NCBI RefSeq assembly: GCF_000715075.1
Contig: NC_134096.1
Location: 63,311,854-63,375,853 of the forward strand
Direction of reading: 5' to 3'
Origin: Nicotiana tabacum
Lineage: Eukaryota > Streptophyta > Magnoliopsida > Solanales > Solanaceae
Length of the DNA stretch: 64,000 bases
The translations under genes and the position numbers were made by a program. This document shows, piece by piece, positions 10,770 through 22,516 of the stretch; positions within the stretch are counted from its first letter, which is position 1, and each line of letters begins with the position of its first letter. The notes under the pieces were generated by a model. The model did not search any database. It saw nothing but the letters and a program-made list of their open reading frames with translations, and was not told the origin of the DNA.

Positions 10770-13528
10770 TGTAACGACCCGGCCTGTCGTTTTGAGAGTA
10801 AAAGCCCCGATACCCTATTAACTACTTCCCCCGTATCATTTTCTGCTTATGTGACTTGCTGGGGGTTTTTTTTGTTAGTTTCAGAGTATAATTGGGACAC
10901 TTAGTCCCTAAACGGAAGCTTAAGTCTTAAGATTTTTAACCATAGTTGGAGCTGTGTGAAGACGACCTCGGAATGGAGTTTCGTCGGTTTTGTTAGCTCT
11001 GTTGGGTGATTTTGATCTCAGGGGTGTGTCCGGATTTTTGTTTTAGAGGTCTGTAGCTCATTTAGGCTTGAAATGGCGAAAGTTGAATTTTTGGAGATTT
11101 TGACCAGCAATGGACTTTTTGATATCGGGGTCGGATTCCGATTCCAGAAGTTGGAGTAGGTCCGTAGGGTTGAATATGACTTGTGTGCAAAATTTGGGGT
11201 CAATCAGACGTGGTTTGATAGGTTTCGGCATCGGTTGTAGAAATTAGAAGTTTTAAGTTCATTAAGTTTGAATCGAAGAGTGATTCATGTTTTTAGCGTT
11301 GTTTGATGTTATTTGAGGGCTCGACTAAGTTCAGATGGTGTTTTAGGACTTGTTGGTATCTTTGGTTGAGGTCTCGGGGGCCTCCGGTGTATTTCAGATG
11401 CTTAACCGAGCGAAAATTGGACTTGTGTTTTTGCTGAAGTTTCTGCACGTGCGGAAGATGGAGCGCAGAAGCGGACGGGGCCTGGAGCGTGAGGTTTCGC
11501 AGAAATGGAAGATATCCGCAGGAGCGGGCGCACAGGTACGGCCCCTTGCTTGCATATGCGGACCCAGCACCTTAAGTCATTTCTGCACCAACGAGGGATT
11601 TTCTGCAAGTGCGGCATCGCAGGTGCGACTGGTGGTCCGCAGATGCGGAATCGCTGGGCAGAAAAGATCAATTTCGAGGGTTTGATCTCATTTTCATTTT
11701 GGATCTTTGAGAACTAGGATTGAGGCGATAATTTGGGATATTTTCAGAGGAACCTTCGGGGTAACGATTCTTAACCCATTTATGGTTATATTCCACTAAT
11801 CTATCACTAATTTTATCTTTTAATTTCGGATTTGGGTGGAAATTTGGGGAAAATGGAAAAACATTCTTCAACTAAGGTTTTTCAGTTTTGATTGGGATTT
11901 TGATATCGAATTTGGATAATTTTGGTACGAGTGAACTCATGAGTGAATGGATGTTAATATTTTGTGACTTTTACCTGTTTCCGAGACGTGGGCCCAGGTC
12001 GACTTTTTGGGGTGATTTCCTAATTTCTTGATTTAGCTTTGATTTCATTAATTAGATTAATTTCTTATAGTTGTATTTATGGTATGTAATAGATTTTTAC
12101 TAGATTTGGTCCATTCAGAGTCGGATATTCGTGGAAAAGGCATTGTTACCGATTGATTGAGCTTGGTTCGAGGTAAGTGGCTTGCTTAACCTTGTGTGGT
12201 GGAAATCCTCTTAGGATTTGGTACTGTTGTGATATGTGAGCATCGTGTACATGAGGTGACGAGTATGTACACGGGCTATTATTGTAAAACCCGATTTATT
12301 TTACTGAGTAGCAACCTGTTTTTCCTTTAATTTGAGTTATACCGTTTAAATGAGTATTAGTCTATTTTCATTCTTAATTGAGCTATTCCAATATGTGTAG
12401 TTATCCTGTTTAGTCTAATATCACATGTCTACGTTCTTTAACTACTTATTTGAACTCTGTGAAGCTTGCCTAGTTGATTTTTCCTGCTTTTCCTTGTTCT
12501 TTATCAGTATAACTATAGAAATCTTGTTGTTAACTATTGTATTTGTCGGTTTGAGTTTTGTGTTTACTTTTGCGACTACGAGGTGGTTCCTCGGGAGTTC
12601 TCCCTGCACATTTACTTTTGATACTATGAGGCGGTTCTTTGGGAGTTCTCCCTACATATTTACTTTTGAAACTACGAGGCGGTTCCTAGGAACTTCTCCC
12701 TGTACATTTACTTTTGAGACTACGAGGCGGTTCCTCGGGAGTTCTCCCTGTATATTTACTTTTGAGACTACGAGGCGGGTCCTCGAGAGTTCTCCCTGCA
12801 CATTTAATTCTGAGACTACGGGGAGGTACCTTGGGAGTTCTCCCTGTATATTTACTTTTGAGACTACAAGGCGGTACCTTCGGAGTTCTCCCTGTATAAT
12901 TATTTTGGGACTACGAGACGGTATCTCGAGAGATCCCCTGTTGTTTACCCCTGTGTGTTGTACTATTGCCTTGTAGTGCTTCCTTTTGTTAAATTCTACT
13001 CTCTTATTATACTATATATATTTTCCTGCCTTATCACTACTCGACCGAGGTTGGGCTTGGCACTTGTTGGATACCGTTGTGGTGTACTCATGCAACTCTT
13101 CTGCACATGTTTTTGTGTGCAGATCCAGGTACTTCTTATCAGTCCTGCTATTAGCTAAGAGTGCTTGCTGCTTTACGGAGACTTCAAGGTACATCTGGCG
13201 CGTCCCCAGACCTCGAAATCCCCTTCTATTCTCCCCAATGTCAATTACCTTCTGTACTTCTTTTATTAGACTCTGGTGTATATAGATACTAGTTTCCTTC
13301 TGTAGCTTGAGACTTATGATATTCCGAGTTTTGGAAAGACTATGTAATTATAGTGTATTGATTATTGTACATGTCGGGAGACATTTTTACTAGTTATTCA
13401 ATTATCCACTGCTGTTAGTTGCCAAGTTTTACATTCGTTTTGTTATTTTCCGCAATTTGTTTGTCTTACCTAGTCGTAGAGACTAGGTGCCGTCACAATA
13501 TTATACGGAGGGAGTTTGGGTCGTGGCA
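10770..13528 (+). repeat. G1 3' LTR
   Basis: Begins TGTAACGACCCG after the purine tract and ends GGGTCGTGGCA. It matches 2874-5663 along its length; the U3 terminal 150 bp are clearly more diverged from the 5' LTR than the region around 11760-12060. It carries the CpG array (11443-11660) and seven full 48-bp units plus the diverged one (12563-12942). Confidence 0.92.
12563..12942. repeat. 48-bp minisatellite, G1 3' LTR
   Basis: Same array as 4713-5045 with one more unit. One unit (about 12868-12880) has AAGG...CCTT and the last has CGAGA...TCTCG, both complementary changes of the CGAGG/CCTCG arms; others such as GAGG...CTTT are broken. Confidence 0.85.
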
Positions 13529-13533
13529 ATTTT

Positions 13534-14019
13534 AAATAAGTGAACATGTCTCAAAACTGAGGAGGAAAATAAAAATAGCTCGGGTAAACCTCGCCGGTGC
13601 GAGGCATCGTCAGGGGTGCCACAATAACTTTGCAAGGCGCCATCAGAGGCACCAAATATACAGTGCCTTGCACTGTCTGGGGCACTGAGGATGATGCCCT
13701 AGACAGTGCCTTGCACTATCTAGGGCGCTGAGGTTGATGCCCTGGACAGTGCCTTGCACTTTCTGTTGCACAGAGTATTTATGTCCTTGCACTAGCTATG
13801 GCTGTGAGTTTTCATGGCCTTGCACTGTCTAAGGCTATAAGACGAACCTCCCATAAACTTAGTCGATTCTATTAAATTTTATACACCTCATTCTCGGTCT
13901 TGATTCTAAAATAATTGTTTCCACCTATACTCATCCCGATAGGACATCACATGTCTAAAAGGTCACATTAATACTCATTTAACGCATCAATAACTAATCC
14001 AGATTTACGGGGTGTTACA
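13534..14019 (-). repeat. G2 left LTR, part 2 (LTR start on the minus strand)
   Basis: Continues the left LTR of G2 after G1; matches 19598-20056. It contains a degenerate array of CAGTGCCTTGCACTGTCTGGGGC-related units (13590-13845), and TTGCACTGTC/GACAGTGCC words in it are partly palindromic. It ends ...GGGGTGTTACA at 14019, the reverse complement of TGTAACACCCC. Confidence 0.88.
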
Positions 14020-14572
14020 TTATCTCCCCCTTGGGATCATTCATCCTCAAATGATTGTCCTAGTTGTAACTACGTCTTACTCTAGACCTTAAACAGGACT
14101 GATAGAAACATGCGAACATTGTACTATCATGAACACATGCATACTAAAATGAATGGATACATGATTACTTATGTGCTGAGATACTGAACTAAATAGCTAC
14201 TGAACTGAATGAACACTGAGCTAACTGGATACTGAAAGATATGGTGATTATAATATAATTTCTGAATGAGAAGGATAGTTACCTTTGACATTTCTCCAAA
14301 ACACCTCCCAACTAACAGATCATAATGCTAGCTTCATAGGGCATCGTAATATGCATAACATGAAACATATACATGAATACTTGTATGTTAGGATACATGA
14401 ATTCTGGATTAACGTGGATATATGAATACTGAACTGGCACGAATATTCGAGTACTGAACTGACGTGAATATCAGATCACTGAACTGACATCAATATCTGA
14501 GTACTAAGCTGGCATGAATATCTTAGTACTTGGCTGACATGAGTATCTGAGTACCGAACGGACTTGAATGTT
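14020..14572 (-). other. G2 3' non-coding internal region with a 25-bp minisatellite
   Basis: On the minus strand this lies between integrase and the 3' LTR. The purine tract is at 14020-14037. Six tandem 25-bp units of the type GAACTGACATGAATATCTGAGTACT occupy 14431-14580. A 6-bp inverted repeat, ATCATT...AATGAT, at about 14037-14056 frames the sequence homologous to the pre-PPT hairpin of other elements. Confidence 0.65.
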
Positions 14573-15200
14573 CTAACATGAGATCTGAATAATGGAAACT
14601 TGAATGTTATAACATGACACGTGAAATAGTGGGTGTACAACCGCCAATTCTGGTGGAAACTCTAACTCATAAGGTACTTGTCCGGCCCTTCGCATGATCC
14701 TATACAACCCAATGTGTCTGGGACTGAGCTTTCGTTTCTTCCCAAATCTTATAACACCTTTCATAGGCAAAACTTTTAGAAACACCCAATCATCAACTTG
14801 AAACTCTAGGTCTCTATGTTGCACGTCCGAATAGGACTTTTGGCGACTTTGAGCCATCTTTAAATGCTCTTGAATTAACTTGACTTTCTCCATAGCATGA
14901 TTGATCAAATCTGGTCCCAACAACTCTGCTTTGCCAACTTCAAACCAACTAATTGGCGATCTACACCTTCGCCCATACAAATCATGCTTTAAAAATGAGT
15001 GAAATAATCTTATTATAAAGTCCATATTTAGCAGCTCCACTAAAAGGTATATCTATTTTGTGGTAAAACACTGGCTTTCTACTGCTCGACTTTCACTTAT
15101 TGACAATTCAGACACTTGGCAACAAAGTCTGCGACATTCTTTTTCATGTTATTCCACCATTAAATCTCCTCGAGATCATGATACATCTTAGGGGAACCTG
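14573..15200 (-). pseudogene. G2 integrase remnant
   Basis: Minus-strand frame 15040-14573 shows LYGRRCRSPISWFEVGKAEL, RQKSYSDVQHRDLEF, KVLPMKGVIRFGKKRKLSP and VHPLFHVS, the end of the integrase core and GPY/F module of a Ty3/gypsy element. Further upstream on the same strand (about 15100-15190) a degraded HHCC region is visible (ADFVAKCLNCQ). No catalytic core between these blocks is readable, so a deletion has removed it. The sequence is clearly distinct from G1, G3 and G5. Confidence 0.75.
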
Positions 15201-17648
15201 GGTAGATATAACACCTAGAATTATGGGCTTCTAACATGAACCTCCTTCTCTAAGTCCATCTATTTTTGGACACACAATCCATCTTGGTACCTCAAAGTAC
15301 CATCATCTCCCCCTTTGTTCAAAAGCCATTGTTTTATTTTTGTGAATCTCCTATTTCACCTACAACAAGTAGGGATCATCAAATTATTTCTACTTCACTT
15401 CGGATACTAAGGAGGAAAAAGTCCTGTTCTGGACAACAAGTCTACCACCTTCAAAGTCCAAAAGTCAAACTCCTAGCTTGACTAAGCAGTGAACTTCTTT
15501 TACCGTAGTTATCTTGTCTGCCTCATTCATGACCTATACTTCCCATACTGGATTATATTTTTAAGCTACTTCCTGAAAACACTTATAGTATTGTTGTAAG
15601 CTAAGTCTTTGACCAGTACATCGAATATTAGAGTCTCATGATCATTCTACTCACTTTATGTTTCTTACACTCGCTAGCCACATTCCTTGTGGTAATTATA
15701 TCATTTGTTTTGTATCCCTTGCTAACTTTTCGGGTTTCAAATCTCCAACTGGACTTAATGATGATTTTCACAAATCCCCCTTAGACCAAAGGTTAATGTC
15801 TTGTACTTGCGGTTTTTTCTCTTTTGTCGGGATCCGAACTACTTTCCTCATCTTCTGCAATTCTTTTCACTTTACGTCAATGACGAATCATCTTCTGACT
15901 TACTTTTGAGGAATCTTTCTTACTAGGAAAAACTAGATTACTTACATAAACAGAAAGCTAATGTATTCACAACTATCATATACAATCTTAATGATTTAAC
16001 TCTGCTCACTCTGTCTTTCTTGGGGAAACCTCCTTTCGGTAACTCTTAAAGGCTATTCTTTTGTAGTTGGCTCTCTTACTGCCTAGATGATTTTTGTTTT
16101 ACCCACTATCACTGTACTTCGGGTTTAACTTAAAATCTTTGGGTTCTAACACACGTTCGGTATTTCAATCTGTCATCCACTCACTATAATTAACCGGGCT
16201 AAGTAAATCAAATCGTACCTCTACTATCTCTGCTGAAGTTGCTAATTCATTGTATCTACTCAAAACTTACTTGCTATTCCTTTACTAACCACCTGCTAAC
16301 ATCATGTTTTCTTGTTCTTCTTTGAATAACTAAAGTGAAGTATAAGGTTATTTCTAACTTCCCTCACCATCCAACCCTATTCTACGGTCGCATACTAATT
16401 TTTTTTTTGAACTATGTACATGGATCACACTTAGGGAAATTTCATTTGTATTAAACAAAATTTGAATATCTAACCCAAAACTTAAAATACACTTCAAAAT
16501 CATATCAGACTACAAACTTCCAGGTTAAACACATAGTCATATAACCTAAGGGGGACTGTCATATCCTTTATCTCACAATAATATATGCTACTTATAGTAA
16601 CTTACTAACGCGGTACTTTCTAGTTCTAATATGAATAAATCTGAACAACTTAAAATCATTCCCTCAAATTCAATATTGGCGGCTCTCGGTTCTCATTTCG
16701 TACATCATATTTCTTAGTATCATGCACGAGTCGTACAAAAAGCACATCTTTGGCAATAACAAACATTTATGACTCATAGGTTTTGCCCTTAGGCGTTTTT
16801 TTTGTTCAAAACTATAGTGATCAATTCCATGCCCGCTACAATTAAATTCTTAACTTGTTACACTGTGGGGTCTGACATCTGAACTATTATCATCCAACCT
16901 GTGGCTCCATTTCTAATAATTAAAATAAAATTGTTCTGTGAGGTATAACACATACGGATACACTACCATACATAAACTTGTCCTTCAGAGATACCATCAT
17001 CTTATAAATCACTTCCTACACCATCCGGCGAGTCTTGGGTCTTAATCCGGACCTACAACATGTGAAGATTTTGCTATAATCAACATTAGTTACATTTTCT
17101 TTTATTACCAATAGACATCACTACGTACTCAGAAGTCACCAAAATTTGGATACACTGAAAATTGGAGATCTGGTAGCTGAATAACTGATAACTGCATACT
17201 GAATAACCAAAAACCTGCTAAATGAAATACTGTATAACTGGTAACTGAGGTAAACTGATAACTTTAAAACATGATAACTGCTTTCGTACTTTCTAATAAG
17301 GTTATGCTCTAATTGTACTACTATCGATTGTATCCCACTTTTAACATCCCCTCAAGTCTCATTCATTACCAACCTGTACTCCATAATTATACCCCAATAG
17401 GCGATCATATCCCCTAGGACCGTAAGTTTTTCCTGCCCATCGCTTGGTCATTTGATACGTCTGGAATTTGATAAGAAGAGAAGGTTACCTATTGATATAA
17501 GCTTCATGGCACGATCTATAGTATAAAGAAAGGAGACAATCCTAAATTTCTTGGTAGTTAACCATTTATATGTGTGGCCGGCACACACATATAAAGGAAA
17601 CTCCATTGAACACAACTTCATAGACTCCCTAGGACTCTTGAACCTAGT
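15201..17648. other. G2 internal region without recognisable coding
   Basis: About 2.4 kb that should hold gag, protease, RT and RNase H on the minus strand. I recognise none of them; the short frames at 15266-15909 have no conserved motif. An ACTGATAACTG-rich stretch lies at about 17165-17285. Either deeply decayed or a replacement of the coding region. Confidence 0.5.
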
Positions 17649-17661
17649 GCTCTGATACCAA
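17649..17661 (-). promoter_or_regulatory. G2 primer-binding site (tRNA-iMet)
   Basis: Minus strand TTGGTATCAGAGC, four bases from the LTR end; a perfect match to the expected complement of initiator tRNA-Met. It fixes the element's orientation. Confidence 0.88.
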
Positions 17662-17665
17662 CCTT

Positions 17666-20058
17666 TGTCACGCCCCGAACCTGGTCCTAAACGTAACATG
17701 GCACCCGGTGCCTCACTACATATGATATCATAACATACTAAATGCGGAAGATAAACTAACACATGCCGATATACTGAAAGTCTGAATGATATAAATCACG
17801 TGCGAAAACATTAATATAAGTCTGAAACATATAGGTAGCAACATTGCTTAACATGAAAAGCTTGTGACTCTGTCTAACTATTACTCTCATCTATGAAGCC
17901 TCTAATGAAGTACTGAAAACATTGACTTTCTAAAAATACTGAAGATTGTAAGGTAATGATAATGCCCCGAAAGAACTAGGGATCACCAAATAGCTGGTAC
18001 GAGAATCCTAGCGCTCTGAATCGTCAACCTGAAAATCATTACCTACATAGTGAGATGCAGGCCCCGAGAAAAAGGGACGTCAGTACATTTGAATTGCACT
18101 GGTATGTAAAGCAACTGAATGAAAGAATTATAAATATTGAAACTGAAACTAAGCTGATAACTGAGAATTGATAATTGATAACTGAAATGATAACTATTGA
18201 AATTGAAACAGAAATGATAACTGATAACTGAACTGATATGTGATAACTGATAACTGAAACAAAGGAAGTAAGGATATGAATACTCCCTCTTCTGAATGAT
18301 GAACAACTTGTTTATCTGAATAAACTACGGCATCAGGCCTAATATATATGTGCATAAGCTACGGCCTCAGGCCCAAGTATACATATATATAACTACGACC
18401 TCAGGCCCAAAAATACACAAAGCATCAATTACAGCCTCAAGCCCAAATATGCATAAAGCATAAACTACGGTCTCAGGCCCAAATATGCATAAAGCATATA
18501 AACTACGGCCTCAGGCCCAAATACAGGTGTTCAACATTCAGGGATTTAAATTCTGGAACTGAAAATCGTACTGAAATATGTGATGTTGAAATACTGAAAC
18601 ATATCAAGTTACATGATACTGGAATACTGAATAGGACTAGACTAAGACATGTATTCTTGAACTGATTATGAAAACTAAAACTTCAATTGTTTATGACATG
18701 CTGAGTAATCTAGACTGAGACTCATGGCCATCAAACCCAAGTCTATATTGATTACGCACTGAGCTCACAACATTCAGAATGAAAGTCATGAACGAGTTAT
18801 GAAGCTAGATAATAGAAGTTCTACAACTATTCAAGGAACTAGGCTTAACTATATTTTTGAGACAAGTAGTAACGTCGTAAAAGAAACGTAGTGTAGGGAG
18901 AATAATTAACATACCCAAACATAGAGATTTAGCCTCACATACCTTTACTCTGGTCCTTTTAAGCGTATCACATTGTTCGTCACCTCTTTTTCAATGATAA
19001 TCTATGTCAATATATATCAAGATGAACCAATATTAGCACTAATTCTCATGTTTTATTCACTTAGGAATTTTATCAAATACCTTATTGGCGTAAAGCCTCA
19101 TAGCCCTTAGTAATTGGTCTTTTCTTCACCAAGTTCTCATTCTACTACATCTAGGTGATTCTACAATCCCAAATAAATGTACCTAACACCATTTCTCATA
19201 ACCTAAATGTTTACAACAATTATAAGTCAACAATCCAAAATCCTAGCATAGTTCTTATGGTTCTCTTTATCAAACCCATTCACTATTATCCCAAAAACTC
19301 ATCAATTCATAGTTATAAATGATTAGGTAGTAGAAGCATTACCTTTTCGAAGTTCACTCCTCTTGAATTCGAGTTCTAGGGTTTTCTTTCTCAACAATGG
19401 TGTCTCAATCGAATATCTAATGAGTGGAAGGATTTACCCATGTTAATAAGGTGTTGGAGAATTGAAATTAACTTAGAATCATCGTTAGAACTTACCTTGG
19501 ATGATGGAGGAACCTTGGGGAAGTTAGGTTCTTGAGAGATTCCCTTTCTAGGGTTGGTTTTCGTGTTTGGGGTGTGGAGGAACGAGGTACGGGTTTTAAA
19601 TAAGTGAACACGTCCCAAAACTGAGGAGGAAAATAAAAATAGCTCGGGTAAACCTCACCGGCGCAAGGCATCGTCAGGGGTGCCACAGTAACTGTGCAAG
19701 GTGCCAAAATTACAGTGCTTTGCACTGTTTGGGACATTGAGGATGATGCCCTAGACAATGCCTTGCACTGTCTGGGGCGCTGAGGTTGATGCCCTGGACA
19801 GTGCAAGCATTGTCTGTGGCACTGAGTTTTTATGGCCTTGCACTATCTATGGCCATGAGTTTTCATGGCCTTGCACTGTCTAAGGCTATAAGACAGACTT
19901 CCCATAAACTTAGTCGATTCTATTAAATTTTATACACCTCACTCTCGGTCTTGATTCTAAAATAATTATTTTCACCCATACTCATCTCGATAGGACTTCA
20001 CATGTCTAAAAGGTCACATTAATACTCATTTAACGTATCCACAACTAATCCAGTTTTA
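17666..20058 (-). repeat. G2 right LTR (5' LTR)
   Basis: 2.39 kb, uninterrupted, with the LTR end (plus strand TGTCACGCCCCGAACCTGG) at 17666. It contains the GGCCTCAGGCC array (18325-18525), the empty G1 site (19593-19597) and the TTGCACTGTC array (19660-19880). At 20058 the first about ten bases of the LTR are missing and transposase sequence begins. Confidence 0.88.
19593..19597. other. Empty insertion site allelic to the G1 target
   Basis: GTTTT in the right LTR of G2 at the position where the left LTR has G1 bounded by GTTTT and ATTTT. It reads GGGTTTTAAATAAGTG without interruption. Confidence 0.85.
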
Positions 20059-22516
20059 CCGTTGTAGCAGGAGGAGGAACAAAGATCCCAACAAATTCTT
20101 CACGTATCCTCCCTTCTTTCATTATCATATAGGCCTTGAAAGCATTCATCATTTGAGTGTGAGCATTCATAATTTGAGCGTAATTCTCTTTGCTTTCATT
20201 GTGATCATCCAAAACTTGATTGTACTTGTCTTGGCACACAGAAGAACACGAATCATTATTATAACTTGAACCATTCATAACACCAAAATGTGGCTTTATG
20301 TGTTTAAATGCTCTGCTAGGTACTCCTAATCCCAACTACCTTGTATTACTGCATCCACTAAATGGACAGTTAAATGAACCATTACAGTAAAAAATATGGA
20401 TGGAATAACATCTCTAGATGGAAAAGTGTGAGTACAATCCGATCTTGCCTCTTTTCGAGGTCCGCGAGGCTTAAGCTTTTCAGACAAAAGTTTCTAAGAA
20501 GGAAGAAAGCTCTACCAAGACCGCAACAACATGACTTGGAAACACACTTCGAATTGCTATGGGTAACAATTGTTCTATAATGATGTGGCAATCATGGCTT
20601 TTTAATCCAAAAATCCTCTTTTGATCCAAATCAATAAAACGAGAAATATTACTTGAGTAACCATCTGGCACTAAGACATTCTTTAATTTTTTTAGGAATG
20701 AAATTTTCTTCTCCTTTGGAACAGCAAAAGCATCAAGCCAACATTCCTCATTCTCATCAGGCCAAAGATCATGCCTTATGCCCATATCTTGTAGATCTTT
20801 TCAAGCCTTAACATGATCCTTTGATTTGTCTTTATCATTTAGCAAAGAATATATAATATTTCCAAACACATTTTTTATGTACATAACGTTTAAGTTATGG
20901 TGCGATAAGTTGAATTCACAATATGGAAGATCAAAGAATATGATTTTTTTTCTCCATTGTAGAGTTGCACTTTGCCCAACATTCCTTTGTCTATTTCTTT
21001 TCCTTCTATCATTCAACGCCGCAGGTCTTCCAAATGTAACATCAATTTTTTCACTTGTTGTAAAATATCAGAACCAGATAACTTTATTGGCGGGATCATC
21101 TCCTTCATATTACCATAAAAATGATGCCTCATCAATCTAAAGTTATGCTTTCTTCACAAAAACCGACGATGACCAGTAAAGCACCACTTCCTACTGCGAC
21201 GAAGTCGACAAGGTTCTGTGTTAAAATTACAAGAGGGACATGCAAAACCAGTATGTGTGTTCCAACCAGAAAAGATATCAAGTCTAGGAAAGTCACTAAC
21301 TATCAACAAAAGGTTTGCTCACATTCTAAATGTTTCATTCTAAAGATATCATTGATAGGATAGAATTTGGTTGTTTCATACACAACCAAGGTGGAAGATT
21401 ATATGGAACCAAAACCACTGGCCAAATGCTATAGTTAGTACTCATCATCCCAAAAGGATTGAAACCATCACTAGCTAGTCCTAATCGAACATTTCGTGGA
21501 TCAGAAGAAAATTCTGGAATAATTATATCAAACCTCTTCCATGCCTCACTATATCTAGGATGTCTCATTATTCCATATTTCTTATTATCCTCCATATGAC
21601 ATCTCATATGCTCGGAAGTCTTAGAGCACACGAATAATCTTTGTAGTCTTGGTTATGGAAAGTAACGCAAAATTTTGGCTGGTTTCTTTTCTTTCTTTCT
21701 TTCTTCTTCTTCTTCTTCTTCTCTTTCCTCTTACCAATAGTAGACACATGATTGTTGTTGCTCTTATAATTAAGCTTCCATCTAGAAATGTGACAATACT
21801 TGCATGTTTCCTCATTAGCATCATCTTTCCAATATAACATGCAGTCATTTGGACAAGCATCTATCTTGACATAATCAAGACAAAACTTATTGATGGTATT
21901 TTTGGCTTCATAAAAAGAATCAGGGATCTTTGCAAAGTTAAATGCATCCCTTAGAAGATCTAGTATCATAGTCATCCCCTTGTCACTTAGCCCTGACAAG
22001 CACTTTATGTGATATAATTTTAACAAAAATTCTAGCTTTGGGTACTTGGACCCTTCATATAGTTCTTGACCTCCATCTCTAAGCAACTCAAATAAGTCTT
22101 TATTATTTGAAGTGGGAGTATCATTTAATATTTCTTCTTCTTCCACTACTTGTGATGGACCTACATCAACGCCCTCATGCCCTATGCCCCAAAATACTTC
22201 ATTAATCATTAATTCTATAGGAGTTTCAGGAGGCGGTGTATCTTGAGTGACCTCTACGTTCCCAAAATTCTGCAATACATTTATTTTCCCATGAAGAACC
22301 CAAGTGACATAATTTTAATGGCTTGCAAATCAAATGATCAAGCACTATACCTCTTGTCTGCCACTTTCCAAAATTACATTTCGGACAAGGATATTTTATT
22401 TTATCTCTTATAGCTTCATTCATAAACTCAAAATCTAGAAATTGATTCAAACCAAGCAAATATTCCGTTGAGGTTCTTGGCATTCCAATCCAAGACTTGT
22501 CCATTATAAGGTACAA
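20059..22516 (-). pseudogene. CACTA TNP2-type transposase, broken
   Basis: DDE-superfamily transposase of CACTA elements; would bind element ends in the nucleus and catalyse excision. Order on the minus strand: transposase-associated domain at 22504-22320 (MDKSWIGMPR, CPKCNFGKWQTR); N-terminal region of TNP2 at 22275-21604 (LSDKGMTMILDLLRDAF, CPNDCMLYWKDD); transposase core at 21631-21335 (RHPRYSEAWKRFD, VRLGLASDGFNPFGMMS, YNLPPWLCMKQP); LQWRKKIIFFDLPY near 20960; DUF4218-like region at 20785-20480 (MGIRHDLWPDENEE, LKSHDCHIIIEQLLPIAIR); C-terminal region at 20335-20059. Several frameshifts and stops separate these blocks. A (TTC)n tract near 21700 encodes a Lys run. The final exon is at 888-805. 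Confidence 0.9.

Larger units (their letters stand above)
2874..13528 (+). mobile_element. G1: full-length, inactive Tekay/Del-like chromovirus (Ty3/gypsy)
   Basis: A 10.65-kb LTR retrotransposon with the order 5' LTR, decayed primer site, gag, protease, RT, RNase H, integrase, chromodomain, purine tract, 3' LTR. LTRs are 2790 and 2759 bp with TG...CA ends. Target duplication is GTTTT at 2869-2873 versus ATTTT at 13529-13533 (one mismatch). The element sits in the left LTR of G2; the undisturbed site is GTTTT at 19593-19597 in the right LTR of G2. The coding region holds many stops and frameshifts and cannot make a polyprotein. The Tekay/Del assignment rests on the Met-tRNA primer site, long LTRs and the C-terminal chromodomain, and is knowledge-based rather than computed. 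Confidence 0.92.
1115..20058 (-). mobile_element. G2: Ty3/gypsy LTR retrotransposon inside the CACTA, itself carrying G1
   Basis: Two long direct repeats flank an internal region: left 1115-2873 plus 13534-14019 (split by G1) and right 17666-20058. Orientation is minus: the primer site adjoins the right LTR, and the purine tract (minus strand AAGGGGGAGATAA) adjoins the left LTR at 14020-14037. The LTR runs TGTAACACCCCG...GGGGCGTGACA on the minus strand. Both outer ends are eroded: about 165 bp of the LTR end are missing at 1115 and about 10 bp at 20058, so no target duplication can be read. The internal region (14020-17665, about 3.6 kb) keeps only integrase remnants, so it is internally deleted or strongly decayed. 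Confidence 0.85.

Noticed and set aside
1081..20058. Large segmental duplication between 1.1-2.9 kb and 17.8-19.6 kb
   Set aside because: Explained by the two LTRs of G2, supported by primer site, purine tract and the G1 empty site.
21121..21363. Plus-strand ORFs between 20826 and 21363
   Set aside because: Antisense shadows of the TNP2 transposase on the minus strand.
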